From the IMG/VR virus record IMGVR_UViG_3300022745_000017, positions 153,974-217,973 of that record: 64,000 bases of DNA. One strand, given 5' to 3'. Of the stretch, positions 42,783-52,313 are shown one piece after another. Source of the stretch: a virus. Within the stretch, counting starts at the first letter, position 1; each line of letters begins with the position of its first letter. The translations under genes and the position numbers were made by a program. The notes beneath the pieces were generated by a model. It saw only the letters and a program-made list of their open reading frames with translations, did not search any database and was not told the DNA's origin.

Positions 42783-44276
42783 ATGGTTTACAAACTCGTG
42801 CAAGAAGAAATGGATGGACTGCTAGCGCCGGAGCAGCCTTACAAGGCGATTCCTATCCCTGATCACGATGCGGACTTGATTGCTACCAAGCGCATGATTG
42901 AGGAGCTAGCCGAGAACATCGACACAGCCAACATCCTATCGGAGACCGCTACTGTGTTTGATAAGCCCGACGGCACAGACACAACCATCTTGCTCACCGC
43001 AGTTGAGCACTTGGCTTCTAAGCTGGGCATTACTGTTTTGATGCCCAGCAAGGAGAGCTTCAAAGTCGGCAAGAATGCAGCAGCTGCAAATCGCTTTGTA
43101 GCCAGTAGCTTGGAGAGTGGGATCGGCAGTTTCGTCGGTTCGATTTTCTCCACGATCTGGGCGATCATCAAACGCATTGGTGAAGCTATCAGCAAGTTCT
43201 TTAGCTGGATTACCGGCTCTGGTAAAACAGGCTCTGCTCGGCAGGGTGATGATGAAGCCAAGGTCAAGAAAGCCGAAGAGCAAACCACCAAAAAGATCGG
43301 TAGTCTCAAGGAACGAGTGGAGAAGTCTACAAAAGAGGAGTTGAAAGATACCATCGATGGCATGAAGCAGCGTCATGCTAACTACCTGCAAGAGATCAAC
43401 GAGTTCATCGAGGTCAGACGCTCGCAGCACCATCAAAGCGGTGCCTGTGACGTGTTTGCTTGTGGGATGGGCCATAGTGGTTTTATACTCAGTATCGACC
43501 AGTTGTTTGATAAGAGCATCTTGAAAACTTTCAAGGATGGCTCACGCGGGGCTAGCCGGATCGGTGAAGTAACGGACGAATATAGTAAGGTATTTAACAA
43601 CACGGTGTCTCAAATTGTCAAGATCAGAGACAAGTCCTTGACTGATATCACGAACGATCACTACAATACGTTCACAAAAGACGAACTGATGCGACTGGAG
43701 ACTATCGACATCATGGCCTTTAATGGTGACGGCGATGAGACTTGGCACGGGTATGGTTACCACTGCGTCAAGCGCGAGTTCACTAAGGTGCATGGCGTCG
43801 ATTACCCCTCTTACAAGCTCGACTGGTTGTCCAACACCATCATGGCTGACGCAGTGAGCAAGTTCAAGATCCGTGACGAAAACATCACCCTTGACAATGC
43901 GGAAGCTTACACCAAGAAAATGGCAGACTCACTCAAAAGCTCTCTTGAAGAGTTGCGCCAATTCGAGGACTGGTACACCCAGGAATCCAAAGGAGTGAGA
44001 GAAGCTCAAAAGGCACTCAAAGGTATCGAGGGCGTCATCCAAAACAACGTCGTCTCTAAGCTAGGGGAAGTCGCTGGAGCCAAAGAAAAGGTCAACGCTC
44101 TGCTTGGTCTGTACGTCAAAGACCTGGGCAGTATCAACGCCTTTATCCAGATGTGGATGAAGATCTTCTTAGCAATGAAAGAGACGCGCCAGTGGATCGA
44201 TAAGGTCGGTTACTACTACCAGAACCTCATCGAGCTCAAAGCCTACGAAGACGCTTACAAGAAAGCGAAGGCCTGA
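42783..44276 (+). CDS. Internal-head-like virion protein
   Basis: A 497-residue protein. A ~110-residue acidic N terminus ends in SSLE-SGIG, a candidate [SA]-x-E maturation site after residue 111. It is followed by an amphipathic aromatic helix (STIWAIIKRIGEAISKFF). The long remainder is charged and helical. The same arrangement occurs in the - strand gene at 58355 (ARE-GVGSYI, then LVKRIGVWLAS), so the two look paralogous. In phiKZ-type phages families of inner-head proteins are processed this way and packaged with DNA. GAAGGATATTTCATC precedes the ATG. The next gene starts two bases after its stop. Confidence 0.6.
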   Translation: MVYKLVQEEMDGLLAPEQPYKAIPIPDHDADLIATKRMIEELAENIDTANILSETATVFDKPDGTDTTILLTAVEHLASKLGITVLMPSKESFKVGKNAAAANRFVASSLESGIGSFVGSIFSTIWAIIKRIGEAISKFFSWITGSGKTGSARQGDDEAKVKKAEEQTTKKIGSLKERVEKSTKEELKDTIDGMKQRHANYLQEINEFIEVRRSQHHQSGACDVFACGMGHSGFILSIDQLFDKSILKTFKDGSRGASRIGEVTDEYSKVFNNTVSQIVKIRDKSLTDITNDHYNTFTKDELMRLETIDIMAFNGDGDETWHGYGYHCVKREFTKVHGVDYPSYKLDWLSNTIMADAVSKFKIRDENITLDNAEAYTKKMADSLKSSLEELRQFEDWYTQESKGVREAQKALKGIEGVIQNNVVSKLGEVAGAKEKVNALLGLYVKDLGSINAFIQMWMKIFLAMKETRQWIDKVGYYYQNLIELKAYEDAYKKAKA

Positions 44277-44277
44277 C

Positions 44278-45444
44278 ATGCCGGCAATCGTTTCCATGCG
44301 AGGGATTCGCAACGGACTGACCAAAGAGTGGGAGTACCTCGACCACATCAACTACCCGTGCGCAGTTTTGTGGCATATCTTTCGCGTCATTTACGCTTTC
44401 ACTAGCGATCAAAAGCTCATCGACCTATCTGTACTCAAAGCCGGTCACACTGGCTTTAGTGGGACAGCTCAACAGCTCATCGACGCTTTTCCAGCCGAGG
44501 TAGTGTTATCTCCCATCGTTGACACACCACCCCTGCGACGAGGGACATACATGCCAGCCAGTAGCCTAGGCTACTGCGCAGCAGCGTGTACACAAGCCGG
44601 TGAATACTCTGTCAATCAAGCACGTCCAGACTTTGATCACTTACGATTAGCTAGCTATGCTTTCGAGTCTATCTACGGACAAGAAGCAGCTAACCTAGCT
44701 TATCGCAAACAACTCTGTTTGGTCAATGGCTTGCTCCACCCAGTCTTTAGAGTAGAGAAAGACCTCGTGATTCTGGATGGCAATAAGACTGTTCTCAAAT
44801 CCAAACAAGAGCAGCTCGGGATCATTATTTTGCCAGACAAGTGTTACGCGAGTTATCACGCTTATCCGGCTGATATGGTCTTACCTCCTTACGCCGGAGT
44901 ACTCTTTAGCGTGGCAGGCTATCTCTTTTCTGCGGACAGCCCAGGGGTGAGTATCGCACAAAACGGCACGCTTCAGATGGACTTCCGGCGCATGGACATG
45001 GCCAAGAAGCTCTATGAAGCAAGTAGCATCATAGACCTCAGTAGCCTCAGCTTTGACCCACTAGCACTAGCCGATGCTTACACCTTCACCCAGCAAGACA
45101 TCGCTGAGGTATTGGCACTCAAGCAAAGCTTTGTGATCGCTCTCACTGACCGTGTGACAATCTTAGAGCAAGCAGTCAAGCTTGAAGGCAGAGATGGTTG
45201 TAGCTTTTCACTACCCATCTCAGACTACTACGGAACCCCTACGCTCAGGGCACTCCCCCTGAAGTGGGGCGCTGGTAGGCTTGTAGATTGGTTCAGTGAT
45301 CCTTATGCATATGCGGCTAGAGGCGCTGTTTCACCACAGTCTTTTCTCGATGAGCTGTACTTGCCTAAGCTAAACAAGCCGTCTAACCCTGTCAGGTATT
45401 ACGGGGCCAGCTTCATTGAGTTGGTCACAGGTTTCCCGACATAA
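44278..45444 (+). CDS. Hypothetical virion-type protein
   Basis: A 388-residue protein, unrecognised. Its start lies one base beyond the stop of the internal-head-like gene. It is of mixed character, with a recurrent Tyr/Pro-rich segment (PADMVLPPYAGVLFSVAGYL) and a conserved-looking aromatic end. It ends at a bidirectional terminator facing the gp46-like gene. A structural role is inferred from its position. Confidence 0.65.
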   Translation: MPAIVSMRGIRNGLTKEWEYLDHINYPCAVLWHIFRVIYAFTSDQKLIDLSVLKAGHTGFSGTAQQLIDAFPAEVVLSPIVDTPPLRRGTYMPASSLGYCAAACTQAGEYSVNQARPDFDHLRLASYAFESIYGQEAANLAYRKQLCLVNGLLHPVFRVEKDLVILDGNKTVLKSKQEQLGIIILPDKCYASYHAYPADMVLPPYAGVLFSVAGYLFSADSPGVSIAQNGTLQMDFRRMDMAKKLYEASSIIDLSSLSFDPLALADAYTFTQQDIAEVLALKQSFVIALTDRVTILEQAVKLEGRDGCSFSLPISDYYGTPTLRALPLKWGAGRLVDWFSDPYAYAARGAVSPQSFLDELYLPKLNKPSNPVRYYGASFIELVTGFPT

Positions 45445-45451
45445 GCACACG

Positions 45452-45485
45452 CCCTGTACTGTGGCCGCAAAGCCACAGTACAGGG
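45452..45485. terminator. Bidirectional terminator hairpin
   Basis: A 14-bp perfect stem (45452-45465 with 45472-45485) and 6-base loop lies between convergent genes ending at 45444 (+) and 45487 (-). Confidence 0.85.
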
Positions 45486-45486
45486 T

Positions 45487-47997
45487 TTATGCCGCTTGGT
45501 TTATCTTCACGAACTCATTGATGGGTCTATTCATCTTTGGCAATACCAGATTGCTATCGTCTAGTAGACAGATGCTTGCATTTTGCAAAGCACCATAAAC
45601 ACCCTCGTAGTGAGAAATCAAGATCGTCTGCGAAAACTCACCCGTGTTAATGAGCTCAGAGATATAATGCATCGCTCGGTTGCGATGAGAGTCATCGAAG
45701 TTGCGAGAGAACTCATCGAGCATGAGGGGCCAGTGACTGCACTTCATGATCTTTTGGGCTACTGAGCGAAACGCAAAGTTAACCATTTCAATCATAGCTT
45801 CAGAGCCTTCACTAACATCACTGCGTACAGGGGAGTCAGGCACCTTCAGGGGGAAACAGTAGTCTAGCTCTACGCTCTCGCCACTATAGCGACACGGCAG
45901 CACCCGCAGGTCATATGTCCAAACCTTTGCAATCACGTCATTGACTTCATTGACAAAGCCTTCCATGAAAGCGTAGATACCCTGCGCAATCAATCCATCT
46001 GTCGGAGACAAAGCCCTACAGATTTCTGTCAATCCATTCTCATTGTCCTCGTAAGACTTGATCTGAGCTTTAATGGCTGCAATCAGTTGGTTTTGTGAAT
46101 TGATTGACTTGATCTGAGCCTCGATACTACCTAACTCGGAGGAGAGTTCATTGATGAGATTGTTGTAAGCTAGGCGGCGCTTGACTTCTAGCTCATTGAT
46201 ACAAGCTTGCTTATACTCCTCGTAGACCTTGACCATCTCAGTCCTGCGCTGCTGAAGCGCAGCTTTAGCGACTCTGGCTTGATTGACCTTCTTGACAAAC
46301 CGATCGATTTGGTCGATCTCTTGCATGACTATTTTCAAGTCATGCTCAGCTTGCTCACAGATCTTCTTAGAGTCGTCAAGTGACTGCTGCGCTCCACTGA
46401 CTAAGACTTGCATTTGCTTAGTGAGCTCTGCTGCTTTTATACTCAGGGCCTTTAGCCGCGTCTCTATTTGAATATGCTCGTCAAAAGCGTTGATGACATC
46501 AGAGATACTCAGGGACTTTTCTGTGATGACTTTGTTAGATTTCAGGTAACTCCACAAAGACTCAAGCACAGGGTTTGCTGCCATCAGATCAGAAATTCTC
46601 TTGACCGTTGCCCGGCACTCTTTAATTTGCTCTAGAATGCCTCTAGAACTCTCTATAACGGCCTCAGTCGCGTTTATTTCTATCGCTAGTAAACTTATGC
46701 TAACTCGCAGTTTCTCAGCCTCTGAAGGGCTATAAATGGATGAGAACTTGTGATCGCATTTGGGACAGGTAACGTCTAAATCATGCTTGTGAGACTCTAG
46801 GGCTGCTAGCTTTTGCTGGTCATGGACTTGCTTGGCTGATAGCGCTTGGTGCTTTGTAAATGCAGCTGTATACTTCTCAGAGGTTTCTTGGTAGTAGATC
46901 GGGTTGAGCTGCTTGCGAATGTCATCAGGGATAGCGTTAGCTAACTCCATCAGAGTGACTTTGCAGTGATCAAAGCTCAGAGAGACCGCTTGCAAATCGT
47001 GCTCGATGGATTTGAACCTGCGCTGACCATCCAGCGTGTCGATCTCGCTGCGCACCCTCTCTAAGCTCGCTGTGAGCTCCGAGGTGTTTTCTACATTAGC
47101 GATCTGTAGTGCGCGAATGATCTCGCCGTGTTGCTGATGCACTCGGGATAGCGTGTCAGCCCGGCTCAGCAAGGTTGCTTTGTCCGCCGTGTATTTATGC
47201 AAGAGCAAATCAGCTTCTTGATCACCGAGATAGTCATCAGCAGTCAGTCCGTTGGCATCGATCTGTGACAACACCCTGTCAAGAGCACTAGACAACTGAG
47301 CAGCTTTTACTTCTACTGAGCGCTTTTTCTCCCCGGCTTGTGCCAAGGACTGCACAATCGGCATCTTGTGTTCCAGCAAGATCTGAATGACTTCTTGGAG
47401 CTCTTGAGACTTTGCTTGGAGTCTCTTTTGCTCCTCGTCTAAAATCACCTTCTCAGTCTCTATCAGCAACTGCTTCTTTGCCAGCTTGAGAGCGCCTTTG
47501 GTATCTCTGAGCTGGCCTGACAAATCCTTATAGAGCTTCATAGCGAAGGTGTAGTCTGCGTCGCAGATACGCAAGAACCACTCTTTACGCTTGCCAGTAT
47601 CCATGTTAGTAAAAAGCTCTTTACCAGAGATGAGTCGGCTGAGCTCAGGAGTGAGGCCTAGGTGCATGCGAACGAGTTCTCGCTGCATGGTAATGCCTCT
47701 ACTCTCATTGAGACCTACACCGTCTTTATAGAACTGATACTTGGGACTGGGGGATTTCGTCATCTCCGCTGCCCAAACGCTGCCATTGAACTCTCGCTCG
47801 ACATACTTGTAGCCACCCTCCAAATAGTCACCTGCATCAGGAGGCAACATATTGAACTCTGACTGTAGACTAGACTTACCACAACCGTTCGTACCCAGTA
47901 TCAGTAAGGTAGGGTCATTAAACTCGATTTCGATGTCATTGATACCCGATAAAGCTAACCGGTGATAGCCTTTAAGAATGAGCTTGCGATAGGTCAT
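45487..47997 (-). CDS. Rad50/SbcC (gp46)-like recombination ATPase
   Basis: An 836-residue SMC-type ATPase. The N terminus has ILGTNGCGKSSLQSEF (Walker A). Two long coiled-coil arms flank a zinc-hook CPKC near residues 409-412. The C terminus has LMLDEFSRNFDD near residue 756 (Walker B and D-loop), then TILISHYEG (H-loop). Such proteins pair with a gp47/SbcD nuclease to resect DNA ends for recombination. No nuclease partner is next to it in this window. It is a single-gene - strand unit ending at a bidirectional terminator. Confidence 0.92.
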   Translation of the reverse strand: MTYRKLILKGYHRLALSGINDIEIEFNDPTLLILGTNGCGKSSLQSEFNMLPPDAGDYLEGGYKYVEREFNGSVWAAEMTKSPSPKYQFYKDGVGLNESRGITMQRELVRMHLGLTPELSRLISGKELFTNMDTGKRKEWFLRICDADYTFAMKLYKDLSGQLRDTKGALKLAKKQLLIETEKVILDEEQKRLQAKSQELQEVIQILLEHKMPIVQSLAQAGEKKRSVEVKAAQLSSALDRVLSQIDANGLTADDYLGDQEADLLLHKYTADKATLLSRADTLSRVHQQHGEIIRALQIANVENTSELTASLERVRSEIDTLDGQRRFKSIEHDLQAVSLSFDHCKVTLMELANAIPDDIRKQLNPIYYQETSEKYTAAFTKHQALSAKQVHDQQKLAALESHKHDLDVTCPKCDHKFSSIYSPSEAEKLRVSISLLAIEINATEAVIESSRGILEQIKECRATVKRISDLMAANPVLESLWSYLKSNKVITEKSLSISDVINAFDEHIQIETRLKALSIKAAELTKQMQVLVSGAQQSLDDSKKICEQAEHDLKIVMQEIDQIDRFVKKVNQARVAKAALQQRRTEMVKVYEEYKQACINELEVKRRLAYNNLINELSSELGSIEAQIKSINSQNQLIAAIKAQIKSYEDNENGLTEICRALSPTDGLIAQGIYAFMEGFVNEVNDVIAKVWTYDLRVLPCRYSGESVELDYCFPLKVPDSPVRSDVSEGSEAMIEMVNFAFRSVAQKIMKCSHWPLMLDEFSRNFDDSHRNRAMHYISELINTGEFSQTILISHYEGVYGALQNASICLLDDSNLVLPKMNRPINEFVKINQAA

Positions 47998-48068
47998 ATG
48001 ACCCTCCAGGTGGTTACTATAAGCTGTATAGAATATCTGTATTTAAACCCTTTCACCCACACCCAATC

Positions 48069-49046
48069 ATGCTGCACCCTAACGAAGACTTTGACCATAA
48101 ATCTCTTCCAGTATCCAAGCTGCGCTGGTACTCAAGAGCAGTAGCTGCGAACAATAAACCGATCAACTCAAATCTCCTAGAGGTCATCCCCTATGAAGAC
48201 ATGTCAGAGTTTGACGGACAAGCTACTGATAACTACGACGAGGTGACGACTGTTGCTAAAGATGTAGAGGGACGAGTCAAGTCAGTGACTTCCAAAGTCA
48301 CCTCTACCATCACAGCCGCTTGGCTGCCCATCAACAACGGCAACCGACTGACACCGCCTAATATCCAGCGCGGTGAGCGACTCATGATTTACCAGCTCGG
48401 TGACTCATCTCGGTACTTTTGGACAACACTCTACCAAGACAACCACTTGAGGCGCTTAGAGACTGTGATCTATGGGTTTAGTGCTACAGCCGATCACAAC
48501 GCTACACTCTCCGCAGACAACATGTACTTGTTTGAGATCAGCACGCACACAGGCGTCGTTGGTCTCTACACCAGTAAGGCCAATGGCGAAGCGTTTGCCT
48601 ATACACTCCAGCTCAATACCAAAGAAGGCTATTTCACCATCAAAGACGATGTAGGTAACTTCATCCATCTCAATAGTGCGGAGCAGCGTATTGAGTTCGG
48701 AAATGCTTCAAAGTCTTTGTTTGACATGATTGGCAAAAGCGCGAGCTTGACGACCTTGGATTCGATCAGCTTAAAGACGGGTGCTTACGACCTGGAATGC
48801 AAGAGCTACAACGTCACCTGTGCTGGTAGCTCGACACACAAGTCAGGCTCCTTTACGATAGACTCTACTTTGGTAGTGACAAAGCTCTTGACAGCCTCTG
48901 GTGGATTAGGAGTGACTCAGGGGCAGCCTTGCAGCCTACCTGGTGGAACCAGTGTCGGTGGTAGCATGAGTGTGAGCGGTGAGATACAGTGTACTGTGAG
49001 TAGAGCGACTGGAAACATGTACGCTAGCACTTTCATACGGACATAA
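48069..49046 (+). CDS. Baseplate spike-type protein (gp5-like)
   Basis: A 325-residue protein. The N-terminal part (residues ~40-130: AWLPINNGNRLTPPNIQRGE, then QLGDSSRYFWTTL) resembles an OB-fold of baseplate hub/spike proteins. The C-terminal ~150 residues are short regular beta strands (ISLKTGAYDLECKSYNVT, then SGSFTIDSTLVVTKLLTASG) as in triple beta-helix spikes. It would puncture the outer membrane during infection. No lysozyme domain is seen. The exact fold is inferred from pattern. It is followed by a 17-bp bidirectional hairpin. Confidence 0.6.
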   Translation: MLHPNEDFDHKSLPVSKLRWYSRAVAANNKPINSNLLEVIPYEDMSEFDGQATDNYDEVTTVAKDVEGRVKSVTSKVTSTITAAWLPINNGNRLTPPNIQRGERLMIYQLGDSSRYFWTTLYQDNHLRRLETVIYGFSATADHNATLSADNMYLFEISTHTGVVGLYTSKANGEAFAYTLQLNTKEGYFTIKDDVGNFIHLNSAEQRIEFGNASKSLFDMIGKSASLTTLDSISLKTGAYDLECKSYNVTCAGSSTHKSGSFTIDSTLVVTKLLTASGGLGVTQGQPCSLPGGTSVGGSMSVSGEIQCTVSRATGNMYASTFIRT

Positions 49047-49052
49047 ACCGCT

Positions 49053-49090
49053 TATGCACTGGAGGGAGCTTTGGCTCCCTCCAGTGCATA
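49053..49090. terminator. Bidirectional terminator hairpin
   Basis: A 17-bp perfect stem (49053-49069 with 49074-49090) with a TTTG loop. It separates the + strand spike gene and the - strand gene ending at 49093. Confidence 0.85.
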
Positions 49091-49092
49091 GA

Positions 49093-49737
49093 TTACGGTG
49101 TGACGTTTGCTGCGATATAAGCCGCCAGCACTGCGTTTTGCTGCTGGAGGTTAAGGACTTCTTGCTGTAAAGCTTGGATCTGTCCAACCATTGGTTTGGC
49201 AGCAGTGATCCGGGCTAAGCGAGCTGCTTCTAGTAAGGTGTGTTTGGCTTGACTCACCAGGTGAGGGGCTGAGTGGTTAGCGATCTTGACTTCGTTTTTG
49301 ATCCCTGTGCGAGAGAGTACGAGATCGGCGATATCAGCTTTCAAGCTGGTGAGGTTCATCGATTCGGGGATCGGTGAGAGCGCAATGCTCAAGATCAGAC
49401 ACGAGTAGACGACGGCATTGGCATTAGGAAAGCCAAGCAAGTAACTCGAAGGAAAGCTCACTGTCTTACCTGTAATCGCCTGAATACCGATGATGCAGTG
49501 ATTCAAAGCGACATCAGCTTGGTACTCTGTCTCACCTAAACCGTATGGGGTGTAGTAGAGCGCTTTGACATCCACGCCTTCTGCGATGAGGGAGTTGATC
49601 GTCTTGACAGATGTACAGCTGTACTCGACATTCGGGTTGACACTGGTGGTATAAGGTACTGCCAGTAACCACGAACCAGTCATTCCTGGGCGTGGCAAGA
49701 CTTCTGCTGGATCGGTCGCTAAAGAGTTCGTAGCCAT
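49093..49737 (-). CDS. Virion-type protein with C-terminal coiled coil
   Basis: A 214-residue protein. Residues ~1-150 form a compact domain. The C-terminal ~50 residues form a Gln/Leu heptad helix (QIQALQQEVLNLQQQNAVLA) likely to trimerise. This architecture, with its position beside the spike gene, suits a small tail or baseplate component. No family is recognised. Upstream is a divergent region with a strong + strand promoter. Confidence 0.6.
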   Translation of the reverse strand: MATNSLATDPAEVLPRPGMTGSWLLAVPYTTSVNPNVEYSCTSVKTINSLIAEGVDVKALYYTPYGLGETEYQADVALNHCIIGIQAITGKTVSFPSSYLLGFPNANAVVYSCLILSIALSPIPESMNLTSLKADIADLVLSRTGIKNEVKIANHSAPHLVSQAKHTLLEAARLARITAAKPMVGQIQALQQEVLNLQQQNAVLAAYIAANVTP

Positions 49738-49777
49738 TTCTTATTTCCTGGTAAATGTGAGGGTAGTGGTCAAATAA

Positions 49778-49807
49778 TTGACAAAACGCTCGCGTCGGTG
49801 ATATAAT
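49778..49807 (+). promoter_or_regulatory. Near-consensus sigma70 promoter
   Basis: TTGACA (49778-49783) and TATAAT (49802-49807) are both perfect consensus hexamers with an 18-base spacer. It would drive the gene at 49896 with host RNA polymerase, suggesting host-driven, possibly early, expression of that unit. Confidence 0.75.
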
Positions 49808-49895
49808 AGAATTCATTCTTTGACACAGGGTATGTTTATCTATGTCGTTTGGGATTGACAACTTTATTTTTCTTCCTTAAAGAGGAGTGTTTTTC

Positions 49896-50360
49896 ATGGA
49901 GCTTATTAAGACGCTTGTGTTCTTGTTGTACTTTTTCTTTGAGTCCATCTTTGGTAAGGGCCCACAAGAGGAAAATAAGACACCATTTATCAAGCGGGTA
50001 CTGGCAACCAAGTGGATGCGTTTGGTGTTGATTGCGATCATCGTGTCTTCGCTCATCGTTAACTACGTTTTGATGCAAAAGACTTATCAACTCGCCAAGC
50101 AGCAAGTAGCGCTTAACAAAAAGCTCACTGAGCTCTCGCAGCGCCCGATTCTCCCACCCGATCCCCCAGCACAACCCCCTACATGTGTCCCAGCACCACA
50201 ACCACCCAACAGACCTACTCAGAGCCAAAAGACCAAACCCAAAACCAGCCATCAGCAAAGGCCTTTGACAGCCGACGAAGTCAACCGAGCCTTACAAGAA
50301 CTCGCTAAACCAATCCCTATTCAACCCGAAGGATCAAAATCATGGTCAAACGAATGGTAG
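49896..50360 (+). CDS. Membrane protein with Pro-rich domain (i-spanin-like candidate)
   Basis: A 154-residue protein; start 49896 is chosen for the AGAGGAG eight bases upstream. The N-terminal helix (TLVFLLYFFFES) and a second one (LVLIAIIVSSLIVNYVLM) are followed by a coiled-coil-like basic segment. A long Pro-rich periplasm-type tail (PPDPPAQPPTCVPAPQPP) comes last. The next gene is a small lipoprotein overlapping it in another frame, the arrangement of inner/outer spanin pairs. The two hydrophobic segments make the topology less clear than in typical spanins. It is driven by the sigma70-like promoter at 49778. Confidence 0.55.
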   Translation: MELIKTLVFLLYFFFESIFGKGPQEENKTPFIKRVLATKWMRLVLIAIIVSSLIVNYVLMQKTYQLAKQQVALNKKLTELSQRPILPPDPPAQPPTCVPAPQPPNRPTQSQKTKPKTSHQQRPLTADEVNRALQELAKPIPIQPEGSKSWSNEW

Positions 50361-50572
50361 CCATTGCCCTTGCCTGCACTTTGTTTAACGGCTGCGCTAT
50401 CCACGCGCAGTTTGTTGACAACCATAAGGGCTGTGCCGGCATGCCCGTGGAGGACATCCCTAACCCTCCGACGATTACCACTAAAGAGCCGATCGAAAAG
50501 CAGTTGACGGACTACATCAAGGTACTGCGAGCTTACGTGGTTCGTATCCGACAAGCCGCTGAGTGCAATTAA
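50342..50572 (+). CDS. Small lipoprotein (o-spanin-like candidate)
   Basis: A 76-residue protein overlapping the preceding gene by 19 bases. GAAGGA lies eight bases before ATG 50342. The signal peptide (VKRMVAIALACTLFNGCA) ends in a lipobox-like LFNGC. The mature part is short, Pro-containing and helical. Together with the membrane protein upstream it fits a two-component spanin, which fuses inner and outer membranes at lysis. No endolysin is visible nearby, so the role is tentative. Confidence 0.58.
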   Translation: MVKRMVAIALACTLFNGCAIHAQFVDNHKGCAGMPVEDIPNPPTITTKEPIEKQLTDYIKVLRAYVVRIRQAAECN

Positions 50573-50578
50573 GAAAAC

Positions 50579-50625
50579 AAGTTTGTGCCAGATCTATGAG
50601 TCGCCTCACAAACTGGCACAAACTT
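50579..50625 (+). terminator. Rho-independent terminator hairpin
   Basis: A 13-bp perfect stem (50579-50591 with 50613-50625) with a 21-base loop, followed by CTGTTTTT. Confidence 0.75.
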
Positions 50626-50649
50626 CTGTTTTTAACTACCAGGTAACTT

Positions 50650-52245
50650 ATGTCAAAGAAATCTACCAAGACCGTCAAGGTCGCTGAAATCAAAGTCCCA
50701 CACGGGATGGTTGTCTATACAGACGGCGGTGCACGCCCTAATCCAGGTTACTGCGGTTGGGGAGCCCATGGCTACATCTACACCAAAGAAGAGCCCAAGA
50801 AGGGTAATGGCCATACCACCCAGAAGTTAACGAAGACGGGCTATAAGCCTAAGGCCAAACCCAAGGGCACGGAAGAAGATCAAACAGCAGATCAGGATGA
50901 TACACCTGAAGTCAAAGAAGATCCCAAGATCAAAGAAGTTGAAGTCATCAACTATTGGGACGTGACAGGCGGTTTGACTTATCCTGCAACTAACAATGTC
51001 GCAGAGATCATTGCTGCACATCGCTCGCTCATGAAGGCTAAAGAGCTGGGCGTCAAAGAAGTCATTGTGATCGCTGACTCACAGCTGATTGTGAGCTGCA
51101 TCACAGGCTGGCTTGACAACTGGGAGCGAGCAGGATGGAAGAAGTCCAATGGTCAGCCGGTTTCCAATCCAGAATACCTCAAAGACTTCAAGCAAACCAT
51201 CGATGAGCTCAAAGCCAGTGGATGTAAGGTCAAGGCTGACAAGATCGAAGCCCACCAAGGCCTACCTGGTAACACCCAGGCAGATCAGTACGCAACCATC
51301 GGTGTCAAAGAGATCGCCAAGCGCTACCCCAGCCTGAGTGATTTCATGAAGACCACCCGACCCGCTACAGAAGAAGTCGCTCACTTTAGCATGGCGACGC
51401 TCTCTCCTACTCAAGGGTATTGGAATCCTGTCAGTGACCGACACGCTCTTTTGAGTCTGCCGGGGATGGTGTTTTGGACAAACCCCGCGAAAGTTACACG
51501 CGGAGAGTACTACATGTGCAACCAGTTGAAAGACGAGCACATGTATGGCAGCAAAAACGCTGATGCAGCAGGTGGGTACGTCCAGCTCAACACACCCATC
51601 GAAGAGCTTGAGGAGTTGCGAGAATGGCATATCGATCGCTGCTATGGCAATGACTCCGTTGTGGTCGCCTACGTGCATAAGCTCTATGAGCCAGCTTACT
51701 TGAGAGCCCAGGGTTTGTTTGGTGACAAGTGCATTGAGAAAGACCCAGACAGTGTCTCACAGGTCTTTATTGACGGCACCACCACAGGAACGCGTATCAG
51801 CTCTGAGTGCAAGCCATGGCGACAAAGTGTTCGACTCATTGAGCATGTCAATGAACTCAAGGGCTTGCTCTTATCTCAGCAAGAAGGCAACACCAATGCG
51901 GTGACCGTGACTGACATCACTTCAACTGTTTTTGATACAGGTGAGAAAGGCTTGGTTCTCAAGCCCTTCATTGTTGTCGGCTTGTCTACAATCGAGTGTG
52001 TAGGTAAGTACCGAGTGAGCAACGACAGCCAAGAGCTGCGCGACATCAAAGTGAGTTTGTGCATGGGTGTTGACATGGTCATGCGACCCACACTCAAGAA
52101 AATGGAAGCGACAAACTCCCAGATTTTCTTACTGACTTGGAAAGAGAGTGAGAAGATGGTTCGCTGGGCTACGGTGATTCGACTGGCTGACGAAGGCTGG
52201 GGCATTTGGTCAGCAGCCCACTCAAATGTCATGTTCGTGGAATAA
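50650..52245 (+). CDS. RNase HI with charged insertion and large C-terminal extension
   Basis: A 531-residue protein. Residues ~15-220 form an RNase HI domain: VVYTDGGARPNPGYCGWGA (first Asp), NVAEIIAAHRSL (Glu), VIVIADSQLI (second Asp), EAHQGLPGNTQADQYA (His and final Asp). A ~60-residue Lys/Glu-rich insertion splits the domain after the first strands (about residues 45-100). The C-terminal ~300 residues are not recognised and have an alpha/beta character. The enzyme cleaves RNA in RNA:DNA hybrids, for instance Okazaki primers. Normal RNase HI is ~155 residues, so this is unusually long. It is alone between a terminator and an unknown gene. Confidence 0.88.
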   Translation: MSKKSTKTVKVAEIKVPHGMVVYTDGGARPNPGYCGWGAHGYIYTKEEPKKGNGHTTQKLTKTGYKPKAKPKGTEEDQTADQDDTPEVKEDPKIKEVEVINYWDVTGGLTYPATNNVAEIIAAHRSLMKAKELGVKEVIVIADSQLIVSCITGWLDNWERAGWKKSNGQPVSNPEYLKDFKQTIDELKASGCKVKADKIEAHQGLPGNTQADQYATIGVKEIAKRYPSLSDFMKTTRPATEEVAHFSMATLSPTQGYWNPVSDRHALLSLPGMVFWTNPAKVTRGEYYMCNQLKDEHMYGSKNADAAGGYVQLNTPIEELEELREWHIDRCYGNDSVVVAYVHKLYEPAYLRAQGLFGDKCIEKDPDSVSQVFIDGTTTGTRISSECKPWRQSVRLIEHVNELKGLLLSQQEGNTNAVTVTDITSTVFDTGEKGLVLKPFIVVGLSTIECVGKYRVSNDSQELRDIKVSLCMGVDMVMRPTLKKMEATNSQIFLLTWKESEKMVRWATVIRLADEGWGIWSAAHSNVMFVE

Positions 52246-52313
52246 AACCACTCTTATGAGCGCTGGACTTGCGCGACGAATTTCTCACCCCTCACCCTAC
52301 AGCGGAGTCAAAC

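Noticed and set aside
42863-43475. - strand ORFs of 166 and 179 codons within the internal-head-like gene
   Set aside because: Both are shadows of a continuous + strand gene with good start and spacing.
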